Position numbers and translations under genes: made by a program
DNA from: Bacillota bacterium
GTDB lineage: Bacteria > Bacillota > Clostridia > Lachnospirales > Lachnospiraceae
Assembly (NCBI GenBank): GCA_023415655.1
Contig: JAEZKD010000295.1
Coordinates: forward strand, 1-35,335
Length of the DNA stretch: 35,335 nt
Direction of reading: 5' to 3'
The notes under the pieces: model-generated
The model's database searches: none
Seen by the model: only the letters and a program-made list of their open reading frames with translations
What the model was told of the DNA's origin: nothing
Shown: positions 1 through 7,615 of the stretch, piece after piece
Layout of the letters: the number at the start of each line of letters is the position of its first letter
How positions within the stretch are numbered: the first letter of the stretch is position 1

Positions 1-2
1 AG

Positions 3-980
3 AATGCTGTTAAGATTGCACGATTATTCACTGGACGTAATAAGATTTTTAGTCGTTATCGAAGCTATCACGGTTCTTCGTTTGGTGCGGGTAATCTTAC
101 GGGAGAGCCAAGAAGATATGCACTTGAACCTGGGATTCCTGGCTTTGTGAAATTCTTTGATCCGTATCTTTACCGAGAAGTGATTGCATTTGAGAGTGAA
201 GAAAAAGCAACGAAGTATTACCTTACAAAACTACGAGAGCAAGTACTCTATGAGGGAGCCGATAGCATTGCTGCAATTGTGCTTGAGACAATTACAGGCT
301 CGAATGGGATTTTAATTCCGCCAAAAGGCTATATGAGCGGAGTACGTAGTATTTGTGATGAATTTGGAATACTGATGATTTGTGATGAGGTTATGGCTGG
401 ATTTGGACGTACTGGCAAGATGTTTGGTTTTATGAACTTTGGCGTAAAACCAGATCTTGTTACGTTTGCAAAGGGGGTTACCTGCGGGTACATTCCACTT
501 GGAGGCGTTGCTGTCAGTAGTGAAATTGCTGCTTATTTTGATGATCATGTATTATCCTGTGGTTTGACCTATAGTGGGCATCCACTTGCTTGTGCAGCTG
601 GAATCGCATGTGTGAATTATTACAAAAAAGCAAATATCTTATCCAATGTCAATGAAGTTGGAACCTTCCTAGGAGTATTACTGGAACACTTAAAGGAGTC
701 ACATGCCTGTGTTGGTGATGTACGTTACATTGGTTTATTCTCAGCGGTGGAGCTAGTTAAGGATAAGAAAACAAAGGAGCCACTAGTACCTTATGGTAAG
801 GATCCACAAGGAATCATGGCAAAGATCATTGGTATGTTAAGGGGTAAGAGATTTATGACGTACTCGCATGAAAATATGATTCTCGTCTGTCCACCACTGA
901 TCATTACGAAAGAGCAGTTAGCACAAGAATTGCAAAAATTAGATGAGGTTTTATATCAAGTGGATCAGATGTATTGTTAG
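3..980 (+). CDS. Class III pyridoxal-phosphate aminotransferase (5' partial)
   Basis: The reading frame is open from base 3, so the gene begins upstream and roughly 100 N-terminal residues are missing; 325 residues are visible. It shows the class III (omega) aminotransferase core: a LICDEVMAGFGRTGK block whose Asp contacts the PLP ring nitrogen, then FAKGVTCGYIPLGG carrying the Schiff-base lysine, and a C-terminal YSHENMILVCPPLIIT segment. The family moves an amino group from an omega-amine or amino acid to pyruvate or 2-oxoglutarate, producing an aldehyde or ketone. The iron alcohol dehydrogenase begins 10 bases downstream with its own ribosome site, so the two are probably co-transcribed. 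That pairing suggests the product is an aldehyde that is then reduced. Taurine-, GABA- or beta-alanine-type transaminases all fit; I cannot choose from sequence alone. Confidence 0.9.
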   Translation, partial: NAVKIARLFTGRNKIFSRYRSYHGSSFGAGNLTGEPRRYALEPGIPGFVKFFDPYLYREVIAFESEEKATKYYLTKLREQVLYEGADSIAAIVLETITGSNGILIPPKGYMSGVRSICDEFGILMICDEVMAGFGRTGKMFGFMNFGVKPDLVTFAKGVTCGYIPLGGVAVSSEIAAYFDDHVLSCGLTYSGHPLACAAGIACVNYYKKANILSNVNEVGTFLGVLLEHLKESHACVGDVRYIGLFSAVELVKDKKTKEPLVPYGKDPQGIMAKIIGMLRGKRFMTYSHENMILVCPPLIITKEQLAQELQKLDEVLYQVDQMYC

Positions 981-990
981 GAGGAGTTTC

Positions 991-2145
991 ATGGCATATT
1001 TTCGTGTACCTGCTCATATTTTTACTGGGAAAGCGGCATTGTATGAAGCAAAGGAATGCATCGCTGCTTGTGGGAATAAGGCTTTGCTTGTGACAGGGAA
1101 GCATGTAAGCAAGACTAAGGTAATGAAAGATGTAATGGAAGTTTTAGAAGATACTCAGCTATCCTACGTTATATATGATGGAATTACTGGAGAACCTACG
1201 GATCTCATGATTGACGAAGGATTATCCATGTATCAAGAAAATGGCTGTGATTTTGTTATAGGCATCGGTGGTGGGAGTCCAATTGATGCAGCAAAGGCAA
1301 TTGCCGCGATGTCAGTAAAGGAAGGGGTCATCTCAGATTACATCGGTAAGATGATGGAGGGAGAGGTGCCAAAGATTGTTGCTATCCCAACGACTGCTGG
1401 CACAGGCTCTGAAGCAACGAAGATGACGATTGTAACAGACACCAAACGAGATATTAAGATGTTATTAAAGGGAGAATCTCTTGTTCCAGAAATTGCAGTT
1501 GTGGATTACTCCTATAGTATGACTTCACCGATATCAGTAACGATTTCCTCAGGACTGGACGCTTTGACCCATGCAATTGAAAGCTTTACTTCAAAAAAAG
1601 CAATACCAATGACAGATACGCTTGCAATTTCAGCAGTGAAACGAATTATGAAATATCTTTTACTTGCTTGCAACGATGGTACGAATGATAAGGCAAGAGA
1701 AGAGATGGCACTGGCAGCACTTGAGGCAGGAATGTGTATTAATAATTCTAGTGTGACTTTGATTCATGGAATGAGCCGTCCGATTGGAGCACTTTTTCAT
1801 GTACCACATGGCTTATCGAATGCAATGTTATTAAAGGAAGGTCTTGCCTTTGCATTGGATGGAGCCTATGATCGATTTGCTATACTAGGTCGAGAAATTG
1901 GGTGTGCTTCTCATGAAGATAGTGATGAGCTTGCAGCAAAGAAATTGCTAGAAGCAATCATAAAGCTATGTGAGGATTGCAAGGTTCCGACACTATTAGA
2001 ATATGGAATTGCAAAAGAAGAATTCCTAGCAAGGACTGAAAAGATGGCAGGAGATGCCATATTAAGTGGAAGTCCAGGGAATACAAGAAAGTCAGTCAGT
2101 AAAGAGGATTGTATACAAATTTATGAAAGACTTTTTGTGTGCTAG
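991..2145 (+). CDS. Iron-containing (group III) alcohol dehydrogenase
   Basis: A 384-residue protein, typical of Fe-ADHs, which interconvert an aldehyde and an alcohol with NAD(P)H. The N-terminal nucleotide-binding half has GGGSPIDAAKAIA (about 93-105) and PTTAGTGSEAT (about 133-143). The C-terminal half carries the expected metal ligands D190, H194, H259 and H273, all intact. I place the start at ATG 991, preceded by GGAGGAG at the end of the aminotransferase gene; a longer in-frame reading from 943 would overlap that gene with no ribosome site. It is the second gene of the aminotransferase unit and is followed by a strong terminator. A likely role is reduction of the aldehyde made by the aminotransferase. 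If the amine is taurine this would be a sulfoacetaldehyde reductase, but that is only a hypothesis. Confidence 0.93.
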   Translation: MAYFRVPAHIFTGKAALYEAKECIAACGNKALLVTGKHVSKTKVMKDVMEVLEDTQLSYVIYDGITGEPTDLMIDEGLSMYQENGCDFVIGIGGGSPIDAAKAIAAMSVKEGVISDYIGKMMEGEVPKIVAIPTTAGTGSEATKMTIVTDTKRDIKMLLKGESLVPEIAVVDYSYSMTSPISVTISSGLDALTHAIESFTSKKAIPMTDTLAISAVKRIMKYLLLACNDGTNDKAREEMALAALEAGMCINNSSVTLIHGMSRPIGALFHVPHGLSNAMLLKEGLAFALDGAYDRFAILGREIGCASHEDSDELAAKKLLEAIIKLCEDCKVPTLLEYGIAKEEFLARTEKMAGDAILSGSPGNTRKSVSKEDCIQIYERLFVC

Positions 2146-2171
2146 CAACTGTAAAAATCAATATTGAATGT

Positions 2172-2215
2172 AAAAGCACAGCAATGAGGCGAATCGCTTC
2201 GTTACTGTGCTTTTT
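2172..2215 (+). terminator. Rho-independent terminator of the aminotransferase-ADH unit
   Basis: AAAGCACAG and CTGTGCTTT close a stem of about 20 bp, with two wobble pairs and one mismatch and almost no loop (around GCGAATCGC), followed by a T run. It lies between the dehydrogenase stop and the PucR ribosome site. Most transcription should therefore end before the regulator gene, or read-through is limited. Confidence 0.85.
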
Positions 2216-2232
2216 GCTTGGGAGGAATCAGT

Positions 2233-3390
2233 ATGGCAATTACATTACAAGAGCTGTGTGAGAAGGCAAGTTATCGTTATGGTATGAGGGTTCTTGCTGG
2301 AGAAGGTGGAATGAAGAATATCGTTTCATGGGTACATACGATTGAGGATGAACAAACATGTGAATTCTTGCATGGAAATGAACTAATATTTACGACAGGA
2401 ATTGCACATAACGATGGCAAATGGCTCACTCCGTTTATCAAAAAGTTAAAGGTAATGGAGATTGCTGGGCTTGTATTAAATTATGGGCCTTATATCACTC
2501 AGGCGCCACAGGAGATGATTGATTATTGCAACGAAGAAAGAATCCCTTTGCTTGAGGTTCCATGGAAAACAAGACTCGTAGATATAACACGTGACTTTTG
2601 TAATCAAATAATCCAGAATGAAAAGGTTGAGGAGGATATTGGTGAAGCTTTTCAGACCTTAATCTTTCATTCCAATCATACGGAGCAATACATCCCAATG
2701 TTAGAGAAACGAGGGTTTGATGCGAATGGGAGATATTGTGTGCTTGGGATACAGATGATTTTTACAAGCGAGTCTCATTCAAATGCAGAGAATGTGCTTA
2801 TTATGAAGATTGAGCGAAGAATCTCCAAGGCAACTCGGCAGTCAGGCTTTTTTAAGATGGGTTCCTGTTACTTTTTGATACTGAACAATTATAGCGACGG
2901 GGAAGTCAAACAAATTGTCACTGACTTAGAGAGTATCAACAAAGAGGGGGAACAGTATGGAAAGGTGATGATAGCTGTTAGTTCCAATAAAACACTTTTA
3001 AAGGATCTTCACAAAAATTATCAACGAATTCTAGCAATCTTTCATCTAGAGCAAAATCAAAAGGAATCGGTTTTCTTTTATGATGATTGCGGGATGAAAA
3101 AACTATTACTTTCAGTTGATGATCACGAAGTCCTTGAACAGTATTTTAGTGATTTTCTTGGTAAACTTACGGCTTATGATGAAGAAAATCATACCAATTA
3201 TGTAGAGATGTTGCAAAAGTATATCCTATACGATGGAAGTGTTCAAAGAGTTGCAAAAGAGACCTTTATTCATCGCAATACGGTCAATTATCAATTAGTA
3301 AAAATAAGAAAAATCATCGGTCATGATATATCAACCTTCGAGGAAAGATTCAATTTAATGCTGGCATTTCAGATCAAATCCATGTTATAG
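2233..3390 (+). CDS. PucR-family transcriptional regulator
   Basis: A 385-residue protein. Residues about 5-120 match the PucR N-terminal domain (LQELCEKASYRYGMRVLAGE followed by FLHGNELIFTTG). The C-terminus is a PucR-type helix-turn-helix (VAKETFIHRNTVNYQLVKIR, about 345-364), with a variable GGDEF-like middle region between them. PucR/CdaR-type regulators usually activate catabolic genes for purines, amino acids or organic acids. The start is ATG 2233, preceded by GGGAGGAATCAGT; the in-frame TTG at 2218 overlaps the ribosome site and is rejected. It sits directly after the aminotransferase-dehydrogenase unit in the same direction, separated by a terminator, and is the obvious candidate regulator of that unit. 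Ligand unknown. Confidence 0.88.
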   Translation: MAITLQELCEKASYRYGMRVLAGEGGMKNIVSWVHTIEDEQTCEFLHGNELIFTTGIAHNDGKWLTPFIKKLKVMEIAGLVLNYGPYITQAPQEMIDYCNEERIPLLEVPWKTRLVDITRDFCNQIIQNEKVEEDIGEAFQTLIFHSNHTEQYIPMLEKRGFDANGRYCVLGIQMIFTSESHSNAENVLIMKIERRISKATRQSGFFKMGSCYFLILNNYSDGEVKQIVTDLESINKEGEQYGKVMIAVSSNKTLLKDLHKNYQRILAIFHLEQNQKESVFFYDDCGMKKLLLSVDDHEVLEQYFSDFLGKLTAYDEENHTNYVEMLQKYILYDGSVQRVAKETFIHRNTVNYQLVKIRKIIGHDISTFEERFNLMLAFQIKSML

Positions 3391-3447
3391 ACCCAAAAGC
3401 CATCGAACTCAAATTGCAATTGAATTCCTGTCTACTAAACCAAAATA

Positions 3448-3487
3448 AAAAAACAAAGAGTTTCAGAAGCGAAACTCTTTGTTTTTT
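3448..3487. terminator. Bidirectional terminator between the PucR and DUF4914 genes
   Basis: AAAACAAAGAGTTTC and GAAACTCTTTGTTTT form a perfect 15-bp stem around a short loop (AGAAGC). It is A-rich on the left and T-rich on the right, so it can stop transcripts from both converging genes. Confidence 0.93.
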
Positions 3488-3542
3488 ATCTCATGATTAT
3501 TACCTATTATATGAAACAATGAATCAATACTAAGAGTATATC

Positions 3543-5417
3543 TTAATATCTCATAGGAATAATTTCTTCAAAATCCTTTACTGTACCGTCATTTAAGAAG
3601 AGTTGAATGATTTGGCGACCAAGTGGATTTAATTCTTCCACATCGAATTTTTTCACTTCCGCCTTAAAGAAGTCAACTAACATCTTAGCACCTGTATCAT
3701 AGCCTTCAAGACCTATTTCAGGTTGCATCTCAGGTTGTAAAAAGGCTTTTGGAATGTATTGACCATCTACTTTTAATGAGTCTAAACAATACCCTAAAAG
3801 GGAGCAACGAGCTTCTACAAGATTTTCAGGTCTAAACTTTGCACTACCACGTCGCGCAATGTATTCTCTTGCAATCCATTGTGGCATAAATCCAACTTCA
3901 TAAGCACCAATGTGCTGATTTGGAATTAAGAGATAACGAGTATGAGAGTATGATGTAAATTGATCAAGTAGTAAGTTAGCTTGTTCTACCATTTTACCAG
4001 TTGCAAATGGCCAATAGGAACCAACACCTTCACTAGTCATTCCTTTGCTAGCTGTTATACTTGGATTGTTGTAACCACGTGGAGCTACTAAACGCCAGAT
4101 CCAAGCAAGTGCAGGAGGAATGATATGGAACATACCAAGAATACCATAGGAAGGTTTTTGTTTGGTAGATGGTGGTGTACGAACACCAAAGCTTCTAACA
4201 TCAATTTCCACTGGTTCTCCAATGACATTAGGTGCAAGTTCACGAGGAAGGATAACTCTTGGGTTTGGACATGGCTTGCCATCTGAATCAAGTGTATGCT
4301 CCCATGGAAGAACAGTAGCATTTGGAACTGCTTGCATGTTTAGGTATACAAGTGGTTTTGTTGGATGAAGAAAAATCTTTTCATGTTCTGGTGAAGTACC
4401 ATACTGCTTAATATGGTCTAATCGTAAGAACCATCCTTGTTCAGCGTCAACAACAACTAATTTCTTAGAGTCATTTTGGATGGCAGGATGACAAAGAGCC
4501 ATATCATCAGTTACAGGCATAAGATCACAGGTTTCTTTTAATGTGATATAAGTCTTTTCACCAGTAACAAGATTGCGTCCAACTACGGAACGACCATCCA
4601 TTTCTTTATGAATCACTTCTAACATTTCGCTTTTACCACCACCGGAAGCACCTTCATGCATCATAACAATTTCATTGTCATATGGAGTAATCACTTTTAC
4701 TGTGGAAGTATGCACAGTAACCCAACCTTCATTTTCACCAATATTTAAAAGAACACCATAGATTCCTTTTTTCGCACTTGGACCTGGATAAAGATTATAT
4801 GAATAGAGCTCATGCATGTCGGTAAGACGATTATGAACTACAATTTGTTTTCCATCAAAATGAGTGTGACGAAATGGTGGAGCAAGATAAATGACAGCTT
4901 TCGGAGAAAAAGAGTCATCTAATTGGTCAAAGGATAAAAATCCTTGCATGTCTGCGAGACCAGCCGCAAAGAAAGCTGCATTGGCAGGGGCAATTAATAA
5001 AGCATCATAACCTAATTTGATTCCACCAGCTTTGAATGGAACAACGATTAATTCTTGAGAACTTAACCATTGAAAAGTTTCTTGTCTCAGTGGTTCAAAA
5101 TCTTGATTATATGTGTCATCATAACGAGGTTTATCAGTACCAAGTGAGTCGGCCACAAGAACACAGTCTGGATCTCGACGGCGCATGTAATCCTCAGGGT
5201 AGTTCACTACAACTCCGTTCTTGCAACGAGTTACTGTTGCTTCTAAAACATTTTTACTATTAACCTCATAGTTTACTTCGTAAGTAGAATTACCTGTTTT
5301 GCCAAAAGAGAGTTCAATTAATTCTTCTCTTGTGGAAGGGTATATGACATGCTTACTTTTTTCTAAGATTTCTCTTATGTAGTTTGGTAGATTTAACTTT
5401 GATAACATCTGACTCAT
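3543..5417 (-). CDS. DUF4914-family protein with PEPCK-like P-loop
   Basis: A 624-residue soluble protein with no signal peptide or membrane segment. I recognise it as the uncharacterised DUF4914 family. The clearest motif is HEGASGGGKSEML (254-266), a P-loop in the style of PEP carboxykinase kinase-1a (GxSGxGKT), followed by a VVVDAEQGWFLRLD stretch that resembles the acidic metal-binding strand of that fold. It lacks enough of the standard PEPCK signature to be called a carboxykinase; nucleotide binding is a fair inference and the substrate is unknown. The start is ATG 5417, preceded by GAGGT with good spacing. It stands alone on the minus strand, with a long repeat-rich leader upstream that it faces across from the rubrerythrin gene. 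Confidence 0.75.
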   Translation of the reverse strand: MSQMLSKLNLPNYIREILEKSKHVIYPSTREELIELSFGKTGNSTYEVNYEVNSKNVLEATVTRCKNGVVVNYPEDYMRRRDPDCVLVADSLGTDKPRYDDTYNQDFEPLRQETFQWLSSQELIVVPFKAGGIKLGYDALLIAPANAAFFAAGLADMQGFLSFDQLDDSFSPKAVIYLAPPFRHTHFDGKQIVVHNRLTDMHELYSYNLYPGPSAKKGIYGVLLNIGENEGWVTVHTSTVKVITPYDNEIVMMHEGASGGGKSEMLEVIHKEMDGRSVVGRNLVTGEKTYITLKETCDLMPVTDDMALCHPAIQNDSKKLVVVDAEQGWFLRLDHIKQYGTSPEHEKIFLHPTKPLVYLNMQAVPNATVLPWEHTLDSDGKPCPNPRVILPRELAPNVIGEPVEIDVRSFGVRTPPSTKQKPSYGILGMFHIIPPALAWIWRLVAPRGYNNPSITASKGMTSEGVGSYWPFATGKMVEQANLLLDQFTSYSHTRYLLIPNQHIGAYEVGFMPQWIAREYIARRGSAKFRPENLVEARCSLLGYCLDSLKVDGQYIPKAFLQPEMQPEIGLEGYDTGAKMLVDFFKAEVKKFDVEELNPLGRQIIQLFLNDGTVKDFEEIIPMRY

Positions 5418-5801
5418 CTAAGTACCTCACAATCTTTTTAATGAATTAACATATTACTACAGTTACCAGTATCTATATAATATTATATACTGCTAAGTTA
5501 CTAGTACAGTACCTATATAATTTAATAAATACCAATATAGTTCTCAGTATTTATAACAAATACCAGATACTGCTAAATTTACCAGTATCTATATAATTTA
5601 ACACATATTACTGAGAATTACCAGTATTTTTAAAAAATATCCATTGTATTATTGTATACGATAAAACTTTTGTATCTATCATATTTCCTAATAAAGAAAA
5701 AGTCAAATATATTTTTATTTTTTTATTAAATTTCTAAATATTTAATCATTGATGAATAGCAAGCAAAACAAACAAGGTATGTTATAACCTAGAATTCATG
5801 G
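5418..5801. repeat. AT-rich intergenic region with degenerate TACCAGTAT boxes
   Basis: No credible gene lies in this gap. From 5464 to about 5630 it carries recurring boxes. ACCAGTAT occurs exactly at 5465-5472, 5581-5588 and 5620-5627. TACCAGTATCTATATAAT occurs at 5464 and again at 5580. A larger imperfect direct repeat begins with ATACTGCTAA at 5487 and 5567 and ends in CTATATAATTTAA. Diverged half-boxes fill the spaces. Read on the minus strand these are TACTGGTA-like boxes upstream of the DUF4914 gene, so they could be regulator sites or leader structure. The remaining bases to about 5800 are AT-rich, without recognisable structure. Confidence 0.7.
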
Positions 5802-5831
5802 CCATTCAATTCGGAAATTGGATGGTATAAT
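5802..5831 (+). promoter_or_regulatory. Rubrerythrin promoter: extended -10 with overlapping inverted repeat
   Basis: TGGTATAAT (-10 at 5826-5831) is an extended -10 box; the -35 position (5803-5808) is poor. An inverted repeat, CCATTCAATT (5802-5811) and AATTGGATGG (5816-5825), with one mismatch between the arms, covers the -35 to -10 interval. It is a plausible operator. It is not a PerR box. The regulator is unknown. Confidence 0.5.
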
Positions 5832-5892
5832 TTATTCTTTTTTTGGAAAATTAAATAAGGATTGAAATGAAAGGAATGAATGGAGGTCAAAT

Positions 5893-6441
5893 ATGACTAA
5901 ATTTGTGTGTCTTGTATGTGGTTATATTCATGAAGGAGATAAACCACCGGAAAAATGCCCAATCTGTAATGCAGACAGTTCTAAGTTTGAACAAATGAAA
6001 GGTGAGCTATCCTGGGCAGATGAACATCGAATTGGGGTAGCAACTGATGTGGCTGCAGAGATACTTGAGGATTTACGTGCTAACTTTATGGGAGAATGTA
6101 CAGAGGTTGGTATGTACATTGCAATGAGTCGGCAAGCAGATAGAGAGGGATTCCCAGAGGTAGCAGAAGCCTATAAAAGAATTGCATATGAAGAAGCTGA
6201 TCATGCATCCAGGTTTGCAGAGCTGCTTGGAGAAGTTGTGTCAAAATGCACGAAGGATAATTTAAAAGCACGTGTGGATGCAGAATACGGAGCTTGTCAA
6301 GGAAAGAAGAAGTTAGCAACTCTAGCAAAAGAGCAAAATCTCGATGCAATACATGATACGGTTCATGAGATGGCTAAGGATGAAGCACGACATGGCTGTG
6401 CATTCAAAGGTTTATTAGACCGCTATTTTAAGGAGGGTTAA
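5893..6441 (+). CDS. Reverse rubrerythrin
   Basis: A 182-residue protein with the rubredoxin-type iron site at the N-terminus (C6, C9, C22, C25, in FVCLVCGY and KCPICNA). The ferritin-like diiron four-helix domain follows, with EEADH near 75 and DEARHG near 160. This order is the reverse of classical rubrerythrin and defines the clostridial reverse rubrerythrins, which reduce hydrogen peroxide (and oxygen) to water using NADH-derived electrons in the cytoplasm. All iron ligands I can check are present. The start has GGAGG nine bases upstream. A DUF1540 gene begins two bases after the stop, so they form a two-gene operon, probably induced by oxidative stress through the palindromic promoter upstream. 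Confidence 0.93.
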   Translation: MTKFVCLVCGYIHEGDKPPEKCPICNADSSKFEQMKGELSWADEHRIGVATDVAAEILEDLRANFMGECTEVGMYIAMSRQADREGFPEVAEAYKRIAYEEADHASRFAELLGEVVSKCTKDNLKARVDAEYGACQGKKKLATLAKEQNLDAIHDTVHEMAKDEARHGCAFKGLLDRYFKEG

Positions 6442-6443
6442 CT

Positions 6444-6770
6444 ATGGGAAGAGTTAGTTGTAGTGTAGGATCTTGTTCCTACAATGAACGCGGTGTATGC
6501 TATGCTGGTACTATAAAGATTGGTGGGCAAGGAGCAGCCGAAGAAGAGGGAACCTGTTGTGGAAGTTTTTTAAATCAGAGACATTATAGCAATCTATCAG
6601 AGTATACATCGATGAGAGGTGCTACTGATGAAATCAATTGTGCCGTTGGTACCTGTGAGTATAACAGTGATGAAAAGTGTACACTAAAATCCATACAGGT
6701 GGGTGGTGGAAGAGAAATTCAGTTATACTCAGAGACAGAATGTCAAAGCTTTGAAAGAAAAGCTCAGTAA
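6444..6770 (+). CDS. Protein with two DUF1540 cysteine-rich domains
   Basis: A 108-residue protein made of two copies of the small DUF1540 module. Each copy follows the pattern C-x4-C-x-Y-N-x5-6-C-x-(A/L)-x2-I-x-(I/V)-G-G and ends in a cysteine before (S)F. The first copy spans about 4-45 and the second about 63-105. The repeated cysteines suggest zinc or iron binding, but no function is established for the family that I can rely on. Its ribosome site (AAGGAGG) lies in the last codons of the rubrerythrin gene, so translation is tightly linked. This supports a role in redox or metal protection, by context only. Confidence 0.85.
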   Translation: MGRVSCSVGSCSYNERGVCYAGTIKIGGQGAAEEEGTCCGSFLNQRHYSNLSEYTSMRGATDEINCAVGTCEYNSDEKCTLKSIQVGGGREIQLYSETECQSFERKAQ

Positions 6771-6790
6771 TTATTACAAGAAAGTCATAG

Positions 6791-6820
6791 AAAAGGGCCG
6801 ACGCTTGAAACGTCAGCCCT
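6791..6820 (-). terminator. Terminator for the minus-strand Crp gene (may also serve the DUF1540 side)
   Basis: GGGCCGACG and CGTCAGCCC pair with one mismatch. Read on the minus strand the hairpin is followed by CCTTTTC, just after the Crp-family stop. It also lies after the DUF1540 stop, so it may act in both directions. Confidence 0.75.
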
Positions 6821-6824
6821 ATCA

Positions 6825-7520
6825 TTAGATAAAGTCAAATACCATATCACGCTCAAAGTCTTCATAGAAACTCTTACTTTTATTCTTTAACTCTTCCTGA
6901 TTGATAATTACATACCCAGAGCTTGTTTTTTTTAGTATTTCATCCTGAACGAGTTGATTGAGAGCTCTTAAAAGATGGCGGTAGCTTGTTCCAAGCAGTT
7001 GAGCTAGTTCCGTTAAGTTCTCTTTAAATAGCCCATTGCGATTGGCGATGTAAAGATAAGAGCATAATCTCGTCTCAAGTGGGTAAAGTATCATATGGAC
7101 AATATTTTCAGAACTTCGAGTAAGTTTTCTAGCAAGTATTTTACCGATAGAGGTTAAAAATATATTATTTTGAAAAAATTCAGCTTTATTAACTGCAATT
7201 GGAATCATTAAGCACCGAACATCAGTAATTGCTTCAACACTAGATTGGGCTATGAAATTATCGGTCATTAGCTCTAGTTCTCCGATGATTCCACCAGAGC
7301 GATAAAAGCATAACAAATGGCACTTTCCGGTTTCGATGGTACAATAAACCTTTGCTTTACCACTGACAACAATATAGATATTGGAAAGTTGCTGCCCCTG
7401 CATACAGATGAATTCACCGCGACGATATTCTTGTACTCTCATCTCTTTTAGATTCTGTTGTAAGAGGCCATAGTGTTCTAAGGTTTGGAAATCAGTTTTT
7501 GTCATATTCTGTTGTTTCAT
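6825..7520 (-). CDS. Crp/Fnr-family transcriptional regulator
   Basis: A 231-residue protein. Residues about 15-130 form a cyclic-nucleotide-binding-type beta barrel (YRRGEFICMQGQQLSNIYIV, then GGIIGELELM). A C-terminal winged helix follows, with the recognition region ELAQLLGTSYRHLLRALNQL. It lacks the FNR cysteine cluster and the full cAMP-binding arginine/serine signature, so the effector is unknown; it is reminiscent of YeiL-type regulators. The start is supported by GGAGG six bases upstream. It is divergent from the DMT permease gene, and the gap holds a CRP-like palindrome, so it probably regulates itself and the permease. Confidence 0.88.
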   Translation of the reverse strand: MKQQNMTKTDFQTLEHYGLLQQNLKEMRVQEYRRGEFICMQGQQLSNIYIVVSGKAKVYCTIETGKCHLLCFYRSGGIIGELELMTDNFIAQSSVEAITDVRCLMIPIAVNKAEFFQNNIFLTSIGKILARKLTRSSENIVHMILYPLETRLCSYLYIANRNGLFKENLTELAQLLGTSYRHLLRALNQLVQDEILKKTSSGYVIINQEELKNKSKSFYEDFERDMVFDFI

Positions 7521-7540
7521 AAATTTCCTCCTTTTTTAAG

Positions 7541-7556
7541 TGTGACATATGTCATA
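7541..7556. promoter_or_regulatory. CRP-like operator between the regulator and permease genes
   Basis: TGTGACATATGTCATA matches the TGTGA-N6-TCACA pattern at nine of ten positions and contains the perfect 12-bp palindrome TGACATATGTCA (7543-7554). It sits just upstream of the Crp-family gene's ribosome site and about 60 bp from the permease start. Confidence 0.65.
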
Positions 7557-7615
7557 TATTTTGTCAATTACATCTGATATAGTGTGCTTAATATAAGAAT
7601 TCTGGAGGAATGGAA

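Noticed and set aside
943..990. Upstream extension of the alcohol dehydrogenase
   Set aside because: It lies inside the aminotransferase gene and lacks a ribosome site. ATG 991 has GGAGGAG and the usual family N-terminus.
3543..5417. Calling the minus-strand protein a true PEP carboxykinase
   Set aside because: Only the P-loop region is PEPCK-like; the length, N-terminus and other signatures fit the uncharacterised DUF4914 family better.
6086..6349. Antisense frames within the rubrerythrin and other genes
   Set aside because: They are shadows of well-supported genes, with no ribosome sites or domains.
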